Shown here: piece after piece, positions 1 through 11,204 of the stretch
How positions within the stretch are numbered: position 1 is the stretch's first letter
How the letters are laid out: every line of letters begins with the position of its first letter
From: Trissonchulus latispiculum
Taxonomy: Eukaryota > Nematoda > Enoplea > Enoplida > Ironidae
Length of the DNA stretch: 64,000 bases
Direction of reading: 5' to 3'
Assembly: GCA_030248195.1 (NCBI GenBank)
Contig: JASAND010028462.1
Coordinates: 1 to 64,000, forward strand
Translations under genes and position numbers: made by a program
Notes under the pieces: model-generated
Seen by the model: the letters and a program-made list of their open reading frames with translations, nothing else
Database searches by the model: none
What the model was told of the DNA's origin: nothing

Positions 1-959
1 AAATCATGTTTCTTTTTTAAACTAGAGTGAATTTGAGTTAGCAATGACTCCGGATTAGTGTCAGCACTTTGGCTTTTCAATTTCTGACTTAAGTTTTGCT
101 GATTGGATGTCTATATTATGAAGTATAAATGGCACTGGACTAGAGGCAGAGTCTCCATTTCTTTACTACCAATATCTTTTTTCTATTACAGCTACTCTAG
201 TTGCATTGATGAGGGCTGGGTTGTGTAAATACTGGTCTACTTGGATAAATTGCAGCAGTTAGTATTAATCTAGTGAAGGATTTCTATGAAACAGTCTATT
301 TTCGCTGGCTTGCTTAAGCAATTAAATCTTTGATTTGTCACTGTTGTGGCTAATGAGAATGGCAAGTTTGGTTCTCACCAAACTTTAATCTATTTACATT
401 TACCAGATGGTTCTTTTAATTCAATTCGTTTTTTGGATTCAAGCTAATTAGTTTGAGAGTAAATACACAAACACAATTACAGTATAGTCTCTAGCTTGTG
501 GTCTAAATAGAGTGTAACTACATACCCTTCACCACATGCTCTATTATTAGTCAGGTTTTGAGTTCATTAACTGTATGAACTGAGCTATAGTGTTAACATA
601 GCTTTTGTTTACATTTAATTATCAGTCAGTCTAGTTTGGTTTCAAATCCCAAACCATTTCAGTTTGCTGCCCATGCTTCACTACGTAGACGTAGACCTGG
701 AATTAGATTTATTTTCAATCCAGTTATAAAAATTTTCACATATGCAGTCCCAATTTTTTCAACTACTATTTGAGTTTTTTTCAAAAAATACAATGGATTC
801 AATTAATTCATTCAATTTTTTTATTTTGAACACATATGTACACAAGTATACACATATATAAGTCACAGTTGGCATCAAAAAGTGTCACTTTCAATAATTT
901 ATGACAAACATCGTATACATATACACAAGCATGAATGTTAGTATGAGTTCGCTTTTCCC
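1..959. other. AT-rich stretch, no gene seen
   Basis: No open frame, splice pattern or repeat that I can support. It may be 3' flank or intron of the minus-strand exons that follow. Confidence 0.4.
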
Positions 960-1240
960 TTAAACGGGGTTGATCATGACGGCATCAAATTCGTAGTGGC
1001 CTTCCGTTTCATTGTAGCGTCGATTAAACTGAACAATCATGGTCCTGTTCGTGGACTGTCTCCTTCGAAGGTGACCTCTGAGTAGAAGAAGTAGATGGGT
1101 CTTCTACGCAATGGACATTTTGGGTTGGCAATCGTCTCATGCAGCTTCTGAACGCATGCAGTACAAATTAGGTGGTGGCATTGGGATAGGATATTTAGGT
1201 TTAACGATGTATAGCAGATCATGCAGCTTTTTGAAGGATC
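960..1240 (-). pseudogene. RING-finger exon, probably decayed
   Basis: Read leftward from an acceptor (TTTGGTTTAG, exon from 1240), the frame gives DPSKSCMICYTS, then SQCHHLICTAC, then KCPLRRRPI. This is a C3HC4 RING pattern (C-x2-C, C-x-H-x2-C-x2-C, C-P-x-x-R-R-P-I) in which the eighth metal ligand, expected as Cys in CPLC, reads Arg (CGT for TGT). RING proteins are mostly E3 ubiquitin ligases; this one would be impaired. The frame stops at 1037-1039, but another frame directly beyond reads FNRRYNETEGHYEF and stops at 960-962, as if one frameshift separates the RING from its natural C-terminus. A second reading joins an overlapping frame of this exon by splicing (donor after 1165, acceptor before 1077) to the same C-terminus with matching phases, but destroys the RING. 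I favour a decayed RING gene; the link to the chromodomain exons upstream is not proven. Confidence 0.45.
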
Positions 1241-1444
1241 CTAAACCAAACATAGAAATAAATATAAGATATCACTATAAGGCTTTTTATTCGATCTTGG
1301 TCTTTATTTTTTAAATTGTAAATACAATGGTAAATAAAAAATCATCACATTTAAATTATATATCAAATGAATGTATAATATTATTTTATATCGTCACACG
1401 TTTTACGTGTTTTATCAAATTCAGTGTACTTACGTTTTCATTAC

Positions 1445-1590
1445 CGCTAGCAACGGCGCTAACTGTTTCGTCAATGTGGGCGTCCTTCGTTTTTTTCAGG
1501 AATTGATCAAGTTGTTTCAAATGCTGACTCATTTGTTCGATCCACATCCACATCTTTGCATTTGGTGTGATGTGGACCAGATATTGGATC
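1445..1590 (-). CDS. candidate exon, helical segment
   Basis: Between a possible acceptor (ATGGAAG, exon from 1590) and donor (AGCG|GTAATG, exon to 1445) one frame reads IQYLVHITPNAK, then a helical stretch with WIEQMSQHLKQLDQFLKK, ending DETVSAVAS. It lies between the chromodomain and RING exons on the same strand. Its start phase does not match the end of the chromodomain exon, so a further exon or a different acceptor is needed. An alternative frame from the same acceptor ends at a stop after about 28 residues. Function unknown. Confidence 0.3.
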
Positions 1591-1796
1591 CTTCCATTGA
1601 AAATTCTTTAAAATTACAATAAATTTATAGTAGAGGTTCAAAAAATACAAAAAATTAATATTTTTATGAAAGATAATCAAGCCATTAGAACATTTAATTA
1701 TTACATTTTGCATCATATAATCTATTACATGTTCAAGAAATATTTATTTTAATTATTTTAAATTTTAAAAGTGAAACATTTTGTATACATAAATAC

Positions 1797-1949
1797 CTTT
1801 TTTGATATTTCCACATTTGGTCGGCGCTTATTTTTCAGGTAGGTCGCTAGGATATTCAACGCGTTTTCGAGATTTTCTATGGGCTCCCAGGAGGTCTCGT
1901 CGTGATTTTTCCATTTGATAAGGAAAAATCTTCTCTCGTGTCGGAATTC
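1797..1949 (-). CDS. chromodomain exon (main part)
   Basis: A 51-codon, phase 0-0 exon between acceptor ATGTTTTCAG and donor AAAAAG|GTATTT. It encodes the strand-strand-helix core of a chromodomain: RRFFLIKWKNHDETSWEPIENL followed by a helix (NALNILATYLKNKR). The aromatic W of KWK, the SWEP motif and the E-N-L turn are the family hallmarks; chromodomains bind methylated lysines on histone tails. The exon ends in a basic tail. The gene's other exons are uncertain: the preceding one is at 2146-2230, while those further 5' were not found. HP1, SUV39 or CDY-like proteins and retroelement integrases also carry chromodomains. The clean splice borders argue for a host gene, but I cannot say which. 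Confidence 0.65.
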
Positions 1950-2145
1950 CTGAAAACATATTAAATCTAACATTTTTCATTGATTTCGTTTAACTTAAAT
2001 GCTAAACCTTAGGTATATTTCTACATATTCAAAATTGTTTCAAGTGCAAAGTGCAAAGTTATTACTATTAAAGCTATTGTAAACTTATATAAGTGTTAAA
2101 CAGTTAATTGTTTAATGTGAAGGCTGATACTTAAAATTAACTTAC

Positions 2146-2230
2146 ATCTTCTAAAATTTTCTTCGATTTCGTAGATTTCGTCCATGAGGTTGAGATTGAG
2201 GTACCGCAGACAGGTTGTGGAGGACAGATA
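2146..2230 (-). CDS. exon leading into the chromodomain
   Basis: The donor GAAGAT|GTAAGT (exon to 2146) ends in phase 0 and matches the phase-0 start of the chromodomain exon. The frame ends KSKKILED, which joins to EFRHERRFFLIKW to give the usual chromodomain N-terminus (KILD...G..FLVKW). Upstream the frame is Ser/Thr/Pro-rich back to a possible acceptor (AAATCAG) at 2231. No start codon is visible. Confidence 0.45.
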
Positions 2231-2699
2231 CTGATTTTAGTTTATTTTGCATTGCTTATATACTATTTCTGATTAATGTTAGATAATGCTAATTAGTTTA
2301 CTTTTATTATGGGATCAAATCGTCTAAAAGAAATTTCGGTAATTGCTGCTTTTTCGTAGTTACAGCTTTGATTTCTTGAATAATAATATGTGTAGACCAA
2401 TTATATTTGGTTGATTTAGCTGTAGTCTCTATTTAAAGTTGAAGGTTAATATAATTTTGGATTCTTTTAAATTCAACTGTCTGAATAAGTGCTACTTACC
2501 GAGGTGGCACTAATTGATTCAAATACAAATTATTTTAATTTCTAAAGGCTACTAGACAAGCTATTTACTGATAGTATTGCCAGTTTCTATCCTTTGGAAC
2601 ACAATACAATAATTCGGTTTAATTAAAATTTTGACAGGTGCTGGACGGCATCTTGATGATGTTTAGTTTTTTAGTTTTTAAGTAAGTTTTATATCTGTG

Positions 2700-2760
2700 A
2701 ATAAGCGGAACGGTAGCCTATCCGTCTGATGAGACCCTGTGGTGGGGGTCGAAACGGTTA
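2700..2760 (+). ncRNA. hammerhead-ribozyme-like core
   Basis: CTGATGA at 2726-2732 is followed at once by a perfect 5-bp stem II (GACCC 2733-2737 with GGGTC 2746-2750) and GAAA at 2751-2754, then CGG. This is the order of the conserved hammerhead core. Upstream AACGGTA could form a weak stem III with CGGTT (one mismatch), placing a GTA cleavage triplet at 2710-2714, but stem I is poor. Such cores are common at the ends of Penelope-like retroelements; a relic of one is the likeliest explanation. Confidence 0.4.
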
Positions 2761-3867
2761 AAAAATATCTGATAACCCGCAGCTTCGAGGCTGCGAAAAT
2801 TCCGCAGCCGTTTTGAACTGGGTAGGATCCGCAGCCTAGGTGTTTTACACTAGGAATGGCTGCGGAATTGGCGCCGGACCCCCATTTTATATCTACTACC
2901 GTACTCAGGTACAAGCTTTCTAGCAATACAAAGCTTTTTTAAATTGACCAACTCTGGCACAGAGATATTGGGGAAGTTGAAATTGGAAAGTTGGGAACGT
3001 CGTCCAAAATCAATACGAATTTCATATACGGAGCTAGCTTTGACAAACAGACATTTAAACGTAGCTCCGTACAAATCTACGTATTCATCTACGGTTGCTT
3101 TTTATTACAATTCTGAAAAGAGCTTCCCACTCTCTTTCGATACCCTTTGTGAAACTTTAAGCTAGGTATTAAACTGTGTGCTGAATTTTCTGTTTCTTCC
3201 AAATCAATGTTGGTAGTCTGGTACATACACTGACCATGGACTGCAATAAGCATTAGTCAGCTTTTCAACAAACACAGGCAGACTACAAAACAGCTTACTA
3301 CTATAGAAAGGAGCTACGTTATGAAACGTAGCTTATTTTAAAGTAGCTGAAGAAAGCTCTGTTTGTGAGTTACGTTATAAAAACGGACGACGTTCCTTGT
3401 GTTTGTGTTTTGTGTTTTGATTTTTTTCGTCTTTTCAAAAAAAACAGATGGAAGCTGTATATATGGACAGTTTTTCTATTTTTGAATTTAATACACTTTT
3501 CCATATATTTTAATTATTGAGGTTGATGTTAATAAAAGCGAAATCTTGATTGCTACCAAAATGGGGCAACAAATTTTCCATAAGTTTTGTAAATAAAAAC
3601 TGGAATTCCAGAAATCTCAAATTCTGAAGCAATACATTACTGGGGTAAACTCCAACGGTTAATATTAGCAGAATTAGCTATGACCGGTCAAAGTTTCTAC
3701 ACACATTACTATAGTGCAAAGTGCACAGCACAGTTACAACGACAATCAACATGCCATGTTGCAATTGTTTGGAGCTGTGTTGACAGCTTGCATTCAATCC
3801 AATTCAAATTATTGAAAAAAAGGGAAAATATAAGAAGACGGAGAAAAAAGGATTCACAAAGATAGGT
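2761..3867. other. no gene seen; short inverted repeats
   Basis: AT-rich. Around 2780-2870 there are short GC-rich inverted motifs (CCGCAGCTTCGAGGCTGCG), and around 3030-3090 and 3310-3330 scattered copies of ACGTAGCT in both orientations. Nothing coding that I can support. Confidence 0.3.
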
Positions 3868-4145
3868 AATGTGTTAAACTGAAGCTTAAACAATTCAATA
3901 CTGGAAGCCTCCACAACTGCAGTAGGTAAATTATTCCAAGAAAATATAATTCTATATAGAAAAGAAATGTTTCTTACAGGTCAGGTTACATTAAGGTGCT
4001 CTGAATTTATAAGCATGGCCTCTAAGCTCCCTCTGAGACGTTGCTACTTCAAAAACATCATCGGGATGCACATGGGTATATCCATTAACTATTTTGTAGA
4101 CCAAAACCAAATCTTTAAAGTCACGGCGAGATTTCAACGGTTACA
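3868..4145 (-). mobile_element. CR1/Jockey-type LINE remnant (end of reverse transcriptase ORF)
   Basis: On the minus strand from 4145 a frame reads RRDFKDLVLVYKIVNGY, then HPDDVF and RGHAYKF, with in-frame stops and continuing similarity (KKHFFS, then a W-less remnant of the usual final block). This is the well-known C-terminal segment of CR1/Jockey-clade LINE polyproteins (R-R-x-x-x-D-L-x-x-x-Y-K-I-x-N-G, then D-P-D-D-F, then R-x-H-x-x-K). Multiple stops show that it is dead. The 5' part is not recognisable beyond 4145. Confidence 0.65.
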
Positions 4146-7106
4146 GATTAAGGGGGGTCCATTTTGGGTCAATTTTCGACCATGTCCGACTTTTCTCATT
4201 TTTTCATATTTTGTATTCCAAATGGGTCCGCGAAACAAGACAAGTGCGTTTTGCGCAATATTGTTTCTGTACAGCCCATCAAAGGTGACCTCGACATGTG
4301 TTAAACACAGGAAAATGAAAAAGTTCGGTTAAAAAGTTTGTGTCCAAAAATTTTTTCGCTGTATAGATACAGCGCTACAACTCTGTGCATGTGTATAAAA
4401 CAGAGTGCTGCAAGTTACTTTGGTATAATTCTATTGAACGACGGATTTTTGGTGAACTTTCAAAGTCACAATTTTTGAAAATCGGCTGTTTTTTTACAAT
4501 GAAAAACAGGACCTACAGTACTCTTCTTCTTATTCTGAACGACTGGCAAAAGATACGGAAACTCTAAAAAACAGTATAAATAGCTGCACTCTACGAATAT
4601 TAAGCATTCTTTTGGTACCACTCCTGTCTCTAGGCTGCTTGTAATGAATTCAGAAAATTGGACACAAAACTGCAATTTTTGCTCAAAAACGCAATTTTTC
4701 GCAATTTTCACATTCTTTCGATAACTGTTCACTAACAAACAAGTCTAAAGACACCAAATTAGGGCATAGTGTTTCTTCTTATCTGCCAAAGTACTTGGCG
4801 GAAGGTAATGCTTAAATGTTGAGATGCTCTGATGTGTCGGTGGCTTTGATCTTCTATGGGTAAAAAAGTCAATTTTTGAATTTCACCAAATCTAGTCAAA
4901 TTGGGTATCAATCGATAGCTACTGAGACGAGGAACAACTTTTCTAATAAAACTATGAGTCTAAAACGCTGTCAGTGCAAGTTAGCGAGAGCTATCGTCTG
5001 GCTGCACAATGCTCCAAATTGAAGACTGTTCAAAATTAAAGTATGCATTGTGAGCCATCTGCTGGCTAACCTCGAGCCACATATACAGTAAACTATTGTC
5101 CTTGTAAATGCTTTGATTTGGCGTATTGGTCATCCCAATGTTCGCTCGCGTTCGGGTTCCACCTGACGTCGGAGGGCTCATCATCGAAATTTTCAAGTTT
5201 GGCGGATTTGAACCTGAATAACTCTGGCACAGCTTGATTTCGAACTCCAATATTTTGTCTTGTTTTTGGGAACACATTTAATTATAACATGTGTAAAAAT
5301 GAGCGAAATCCGTTTTGGGTTCCCCCACTCGACCCCTCCCCCCCACTCGGCCCCACCCCCACTTTTTGGGCTCCCCCCACTCACTATATAAGGTGCCCAG
5401 AAAATGCCAAATTTTAAGAATTTTTGGCCAAAATGTTCAAACATTTTCCGGCTTCGCCGGAATTTTTTGGTCAAAAATCGTCTATTTTGGTACTCAAACT
5501 CTATTTTTGAGCACTTTTAGGCATGGTTATAGCAGTATATGTAGAAAACAGGCTATTTTACTGCATTTTTAGCAATTTTAGAAAACTTTAGATTCGCCCC
5601 CGCCCCCCCACTTTTGGGTTCCCCCCACGTTTTTTAATTTTTTAGTAACTAAAGAGCAAAAATACAATTTTGCAACAAATTATTTTAACAGCATTTTTGG
5701 TAATTAATAGTTTGATTCTTAATAATTTTAACTTTAGTTCGTAGATATAAAGAAACTTTCTTTTAACATTCACCCCCTCTTTTAGTTTTGTCCAGTGCAT
5801 CAGAATTAAAATGGACTATTGGTAGAACCAGAAAGAAATTGACCCCTGCTGATTTCAAGTGGACAAAGTTATTAAATTAATCCTTTAAACAGAAGAAAAC
5901 CTTTGCCCCTACTCAGATCGACATAAGCCCACGGCCCAGTCCAGGTCTTCCTAGGAACAGTAAAATCTACAAATTAGCTTTGAATGTTACTTGAGGTCAC
6001 CATTAGTAAGTTCTGTGCGACAACGTTTATTTTTGAAAAAACCAACATTGAATGCAGAGTTTAATTGTATCAGACGGATTATAATTGATTTGGTCAAAAA
6101 ACCGGAAAAATCCGCAAAGTTAACCCCCCAAACTTCCCCTCCTGCACATGTCCGCTTCCAACCTGCCTATTTGGTGTATTTTGACCATCTTCTGCATGAT
6201 TTGAGTGCACGAACATGTGCTGGGTCTTAAGCTTTTTTCAAAGAATGCTCTGTAAAAATTCCACAAAGGTCAAAAGAGAAAAATTTCCCAGCTTCTGGGG
6301 AGCTCACCGAAACCGAGACCACCGAAAAATTTTACCCCCCCCCCCCCGAAAGATTTTTCTGGCTAGCGGTCAGACTTAACTTGAATAAAAAATTTTCCAC
6401 AAAATACACTCTTTTGGTCTATTATACTGGGAGAATAAGCAGGGGTAGTAGGGTTATTACGTTGGCACCAAGCCAGAGGGCATTGAAGAAGGAGGGTCTG
6501 GCTGGGCAGTTCAATCCAGGGATTGAGGGTCCAAAAGCGGACACTACCATTTCAAAAAAATGCACCAAATTTCCGGGATATCGGTTTATTAAAATTCCCA
6601 AAAGTCCCAACTTCTTTATTGTTGTTTCACATCTCAGGATAATTTGCTCAAAGAGGATGTTGTCGCATGTCAAGCTTTTCCTGATTTTGGTTTTTCATGA
6701 ATGGTAAACTGAACGTCTTTAGCTGAATAAGGTAATTTTTCAGTTGTGATCCAATAATTTTCAGTTCAAAACAAAATTCAGAAATCGACTGCGAATTTAT
6801 AAAAAAAGTCTAAACAGACTTTTGATCAAAATTTTTCTTGCCCATTTCTAGAATTTGGCAATTTAAAGTTTTGCCGAATTCTAGAATTCGGCAAGCCGTT
6901 TTGCGCATTTCTAGAAGGCCTATGCCTAATTCTAGAGCTAAGAAATTAGAAGGCGCAGATCCGAGAAAACACGGTAGACCTCAGGCAGAAAGATAGAAAG
7001 GGGAGACCCTCTCGTCCAGAAAGGGGAAAAGGGTAAACACCTAAGCAATTTTTAACAATAATTGGTCATTTTAGCGATGTTTTCAAAACATTTCTTAAAA
7101 AATGCT
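4146..7106. other. no gene; G/C-run repeats
   Basis: Contains stretches with long C runs at about 5325-5390, 5595-5630 and 6335-6350. A GC hairpin inside AT-rich sequence (CCGGCTTCGCCGG, about 5447-5460) has the signature of the G-run element family seen across the window. Open frames here are low-complexity and unsupported. Confidence 0.4.
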
Positions 7107-7430
7107 AAAATGCGTCTATCAAAAGATTTTGAGTACACCATTATAGCGAGTTTCCGCAGAACCAACATAGCTGCAATTCCGGCCAAATTTTGGTGCTCTG
7201 CTACAGCACCAGATTTGCAGCAATCAGATAGTTAGTGTTACATTTAGAAAGTTTGATATAAGAGGACTCTAAAGCACTTCTTAAAGTTAAAAGTCACCTT
7301 GCGAGGCTACTGAAAAAGTGCTCGAAAAAAATGGAATTCAGCTGGCTAGTTTTTCATATGTCTAATCTGCGGAAGCTCGCTATAATGGTGTACTCAAAAT
7401 GTTTTGACAGACGCAAAAATTGTCATTATT
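7107..7430. repeat. inverted repeat, probable small TIR element
   Basis: TTTGAGTACACCATTATAGC near 7127 recurs as its reverse complement (GCTATAATGGTGTACTCAAA) near 7378. Similarity extends outward (TCTATCAAAAGATTTTGAG against CTCAAAATGTTTTGACAGA), giving arms of roughly 50 bp around about 200 bp. No duplication of the target could be fixed. Confidence 0.5.
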
Positions 7431-7709
7431 TACCACCGTTTGGTCACAAGCGTTAAACATTCGCAATTTTTGCTAATTTCGGGGCAGACCTCCTTAAAAT
7501 TTTAGATTTTTCAGGGGTAGACCCTTCGGCGAGCTCGGGTTACACCACAGAATCAGACCCCGTGCTAATGTGTGCGTGTGCCAGGTGGAATGGGCACATT
7601 TGAAAGTCCTCGGACATATATATGCAAATATACACTGATTATATATGTTTGTGACTTTAAAGACATTTATAAATAAATCAAACCAACGTCAGTAATTTTT
7701 ATCTTTCAG

Positions 7710-7895
7710 TAATACAGAGTGTGGACTGGAGACCGATTTGGATTTACAGACGGGAAGATACGCACTGTTCTGTGGAGGACCTGACATTCCATTCGATTGC
7801 GTCCTTTCTGGAATTGCCTCATTTAAGGATCACCTCGTTTACTATCCAAACGCAACATACCCTGATGAAACGACAGGAAAGTGCAACAAGCCCAT
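7710..7895 (+). CDS. Cys-rich protein, exon A (gene 5' end not found)
   Basis: First recognisable exon of a five-exon plus-strand gene (next exons 8361-8621, 9627-9665, 10449-10499, 10907-11111). The acceptor is ATCTTTCAG and the donor CCCAT|GTGAGT. It starts with one and ends with two bases of a split codon. The frame reads NTECGLETDLDLQTGRYALF, then CGGPDIPFDC, and ends TTGKCNKP, with four Cys and an N-glycosylation-like NAT. This suggests a disulphide-bonded extracellular or secreted domain. No Met or signal peptide is visible, so upstream exons are missing. Family not recognised. Confidence 0.55.
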
Positions 7896-8360
7896 GTGAG
7901 TTTTGGGCAAATTGTTAGGCATTGCAATAGTACCATAGGTTTAGGTTAAGTAAGCAGGCTAAGTAGGTCGTAGCAGGCACACTGCGTATTTGTAGTCCAA
8001 AATTCGTGAACCGACACAACCAGAATCTATTGCAAGTCGCAGCTAACCCCATTGATTTGAGCAAAAACAAATTTAATCTAAAAACGAGGAAGCGGAATGT
8101 TGATGTTTTATGAAGATGTTTTAGAAGGGCAAGCTTTCCTTATAAATTTAAAGTACCACCATATACACTGAATAATGACATTATTACAAAGAAGTTGAAT
8201 TAACTGGACTATGTCATAAAGTCGAAACTCACACGGTTTAGAAAGAAACACCAGTAATTTTTTTATTTATTATACTGATTTCTTTTATTTATTTATGAGT
8301 TTTATTATATTGATGTCTCAATCATCCGGATGCCTGTATATAAGCAGTGTTTCGGTTTAG

Positions 8361-8621
8361 TAAAATGTCCCCTATCGCTGAGCCTGCAACTGGAATCAAA
8401 CTTAAAGGAGTTGTTATGAGTTACGCCGACCGCACCATGTACGATGAGGAAACGAGGACTTACTGTGAGCTCCCCCATGACACTATACGAAAGGATCTCA
8501 CCGACTATTTTGATCATGCTTTATGCATATCGTGCCAAGAAAGCAGCGGGACATGCAAATCAACAGTAGTGGTTGAGCCTGATTTCATTGAATACCTTTT
8601 TTATGGATATATGGTAATAAG
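8361..8621 (+). CDS. Cys-rich protein, exon B
   Basis: Acceptor TTCGGTTTAG and donor ATAAG|GTAACA. The exon takes one base at its start and leaves two, matching exon A and exon C exactly. Its 86 codons include SYADRTMYDEETRTYC, then DYFDHALCISCQES and a TCK, with four more Cys. The acidic/aromatic mix without transmembrane segments again suggests an ectodomain. An internal ATG (KMSPIAE) could be taken for a start, but the splice phases argue that the frame is continuous. Confidence 0.6.
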
Positions 8622-9626
8622 GTAACAGATAAAGAAGCCTTATGTTGTTTTCGCAACGACTGTTCCTTAATTTATTAGATTTTCGGATATATTTAGACTA
8701 GCCTTGCGCAAAGCAGAAAACTGAGCAGAAACAAATAAATTATAAAAAAGTAGCTTAAGTGCTTGAGCTATGGTAAACTTGGGTTCAGCGTGATATAAGC
8801 ATTATGTTTTAGCATGTACTTTCTGCCACCTGCTTCAGGTAACAAAACAAAATTTCCGCTGTTGTCGCCGTCATATTTTATATACCTTCTGTCGTTAGCA
8901 AAGTTAAGCAGGTTGGTCGGCTTTTGGCCGATTTTTAGAGCGTTTCTGAATTTTATCATTTTCGCATTTGTTACATCTGAGAAACAGGAAAAGTGAGTTT
9001 GCGTATGAATTTAACAACCTCAACGTTGATTCGTACAAAGCACAAATACTCGTTCAAATGAGACCTCAACGTGCGCTAAACATAAGAAATTTAACGCTAA
9101 ACATAATTTATTTAACATAAGAAAACTTCGGTTAACGCATGCATTTTCTTATTTTGAATATTGACTACCGACGATTTTGAATGACAATTGTTCGTCAGTC
9201 AGCTGCTATCTCTTCCTTGGTGCAGTTATGTCGCACAAGTGTCATAAGTTTTACAGTCAAAAAGTCAGAATATTTAGTTTACTCAAAACGACACTCGGTT
9301 CACGTTGGACCAGTCTGTCAAGTGTTTACTGGAATAAAGCTATTGCATTGCAGTTAATTCAATTTGAATCAGCTGCAAAATTATGAAAGCAGGTTCTGTT
9401 AAAAGAGCATAAAGCCACAAGAGCATTTGCAGAAAACATGCATGAATTCAATAGTTTTTGAAAAGGGTTTTCAGGAGTTTTTAAAGGTTTCCTTCAAATG
9501 CAATGAAGCGTAGGCGGGTGGAATAAGCTAAAGTTATTAAAACAACGACAGTATTGAAATAGTCAATCCTAGCACATTTAGCTCTTTTAGTTACAACTGA
9601 TGAAATAAACGTATGTTCTGTTTCAG

Positions 9627-9665
9627 GGACGGTACTGATCCTGGCACCAACGTCAAGCTCCCAGA
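9627..9665 (+). CDS. Cys-rich protein, exon C (micro-exon)
   Basis: A 39-bp exon between acceptor TGTTTCAG and donor CCAGA|GTAAGT, with one base in and two bases out. It encodes DGTDPGTNVKLP with the junction codons, a short hydrophilic linker. Both splice sites are close to consensus and both phases fit their neighbours. Confidence 0.55.
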
Positions 9666-10448
9666 GTAAGTGTATTTATTTTAATACCGTTCATAATCCA
9701 TAGTATACGCACGGTATGTAGGACAAAATGTCGGAATCATTGGCTGAACGATTAGCTTCAGTATTCTATATTCATTTATATCTGTCTTTTTATTCTCTAT
9801 GTGTTTCCTGTCGTACTTATCAAAGCGTGACGGCTCTTTGGTTCAGGTTGAGGTATTCGACTTAGAATGCGACAATCCGAAACTCCATGTAGCCATAGAG
9901 CTTTCACACTAACCGATGTGACCAAGAGACTAATCACATATCCGTTTACCGTGTGCGCTAGCCAAACCAGCTGCACACCGCTAGTTTGTCTTAAATATGC
10001 AAAAAGGGTAGCATGGTAAATATAAGGAGTAAGAAAGCAAACGAGGAACTTGCAGAAAAATTGATACCCTATTAACGGATGCAGTCATCATTTAAGATGG
10101 CTTTCCACTGTGTGTTTGGAAAAGTAGGCATCCTGGCTTTTTGGCTGCCTGCTGGCTGCCTAAGCCTTTTAAGTTCCATCTCAGAACCAACGACCAAGAT
10201 TTTTTCCCAAGTACATGCTGCATACTTACACAAAAAATTACTCTATTCCAATTTGGGGGTTCTCAATTTTAGTCGTCCCTATGAGAACTTTAAGTGCAAT
10301 ATTTAAGTGATGTGTAATTTATAACTGTCAATACATCAAATGGTTCAAACCGTCTATCATCCACAGCATCAAACAATAACTCTTCAATAAGTTAAACATT
10401 GCTAAAAAGCAATTGGTAGTTGATTGATTTTGCAGCTTGTTGTTGCAG

Positions 10449-10499
10449 GGAACAAATCGACCGAGAAGAAACTATTAACAACATTGCAAATCTTGCCCG
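10449..10499 (+). CDS. Cys-rich protein, exon D
   Basis: A 51-bp exon (acceptor GTTGCAG, donor CCCG|GTAAGG) encoding EEQIDREETINNIANLAR, a charged helix. It leaves two bases (CG), which are completed by the first base of the last exon to give Arg. Confidence 0.55.
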
Positions 10500-10906
10500 G
10501 TAAGGCATACACTTCTATCAGCCATAATCCCAGGTTATCTTACTGTGGCAATCAGCAAACGATTTATTGCATCAGTAGCTTTTTGTGAGCAAATAAATTT
10601 ACAAACGAAAACAATTTGTAACAATCAAGGAACGCGAAATTAAGATTACTAAGATTACTTGTTTTTATAATCAACAGTCATTAAACCTCAACTCCCGCAG
10701 CCCCTGTGTCACAGCGGTCAAGAAATTGGGCTCAACAAAATTCAATGTAGCTTACAAACCACATTCCTGGGACAGGACAAGCTACGCAAATAAAGAGCGA
10801 AGACCGAGTTTTTGTTCCTCACACAAACGTTTGCTACCTAGTCCATTAGCCTATGCAGGTATTTTGGTAAAGGTCCAGCTTACTGAAGACTGTAACATTG
10901 CTTTAG

Positions 10907-11111
10907 TGAGAAATTCGGCGATCAAAATGCAGCAAAAGTCGGAGCTTTAATGGAGACTATTAGCGACGAGCATGCAGCAAAAGTCTTGGCCGGTCTGGAC
11001 ATGATTGACGACGCCGGTACTGCAGCGATCATGGCCGCTTTGGATGGGTTGGATGAAAACAACCTGCAGCAAGCAACGGCCGTCATGAATAAAATAATGG
11101 AATACATATAG
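10907..11111 (+). CDS. Cys-rich protein, last exon
   Basis: Acceptor ATTGCTTTAG. After the split Arg codon the frame reads EKFGDQNAAKVGALMETI, SDEHAAKVLAGLDMID and DAGTAAIMAALDGLDEN, ending in MEYI and a stop at 11109-11111. The C-terminus consists of repeated Ala-rich amphipathic helices of about 17 residues (AAKV.AL..I, AAKVLAGLD, TAAIMAALDGLD), resembling helical-repeat bundles in general, but no family is recognised. The whole reconstructed part is about 246 residues: a Cys-rich N-terminal region and a helical acidic C-terminal region. The AATAAA 88 bp beyond the stop supports this as the true 3' end. Confidence 0.6.
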
Positions 11112-11198
11112 AATCAATGCGTGGATGTCGTTTATTGTAACATAACTAAAGTTTGTCATATCGACAACAATCAGTGTTGAAGCTATATTCGTGTACCT

Positions 11199-11204
11199 AA
11201 TAAA
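11199..11204 (+). terminator. poly(A) signal AATAAA
   Basis: AATAAA about 88 bp after the stop codon of the plus-strand Cys-rich gene, at a usual distance for a short 3' UTR. Confidence 0.55.

Noticed and set aside
10701..10950. Open frame after a good acceptor at 10701 as an extra exon of the Cys-rich gene
   Set aside because: No donor in it gives the phase needed by the last exon, whereas exon 10449-10499 joins 10907 directly in frame.
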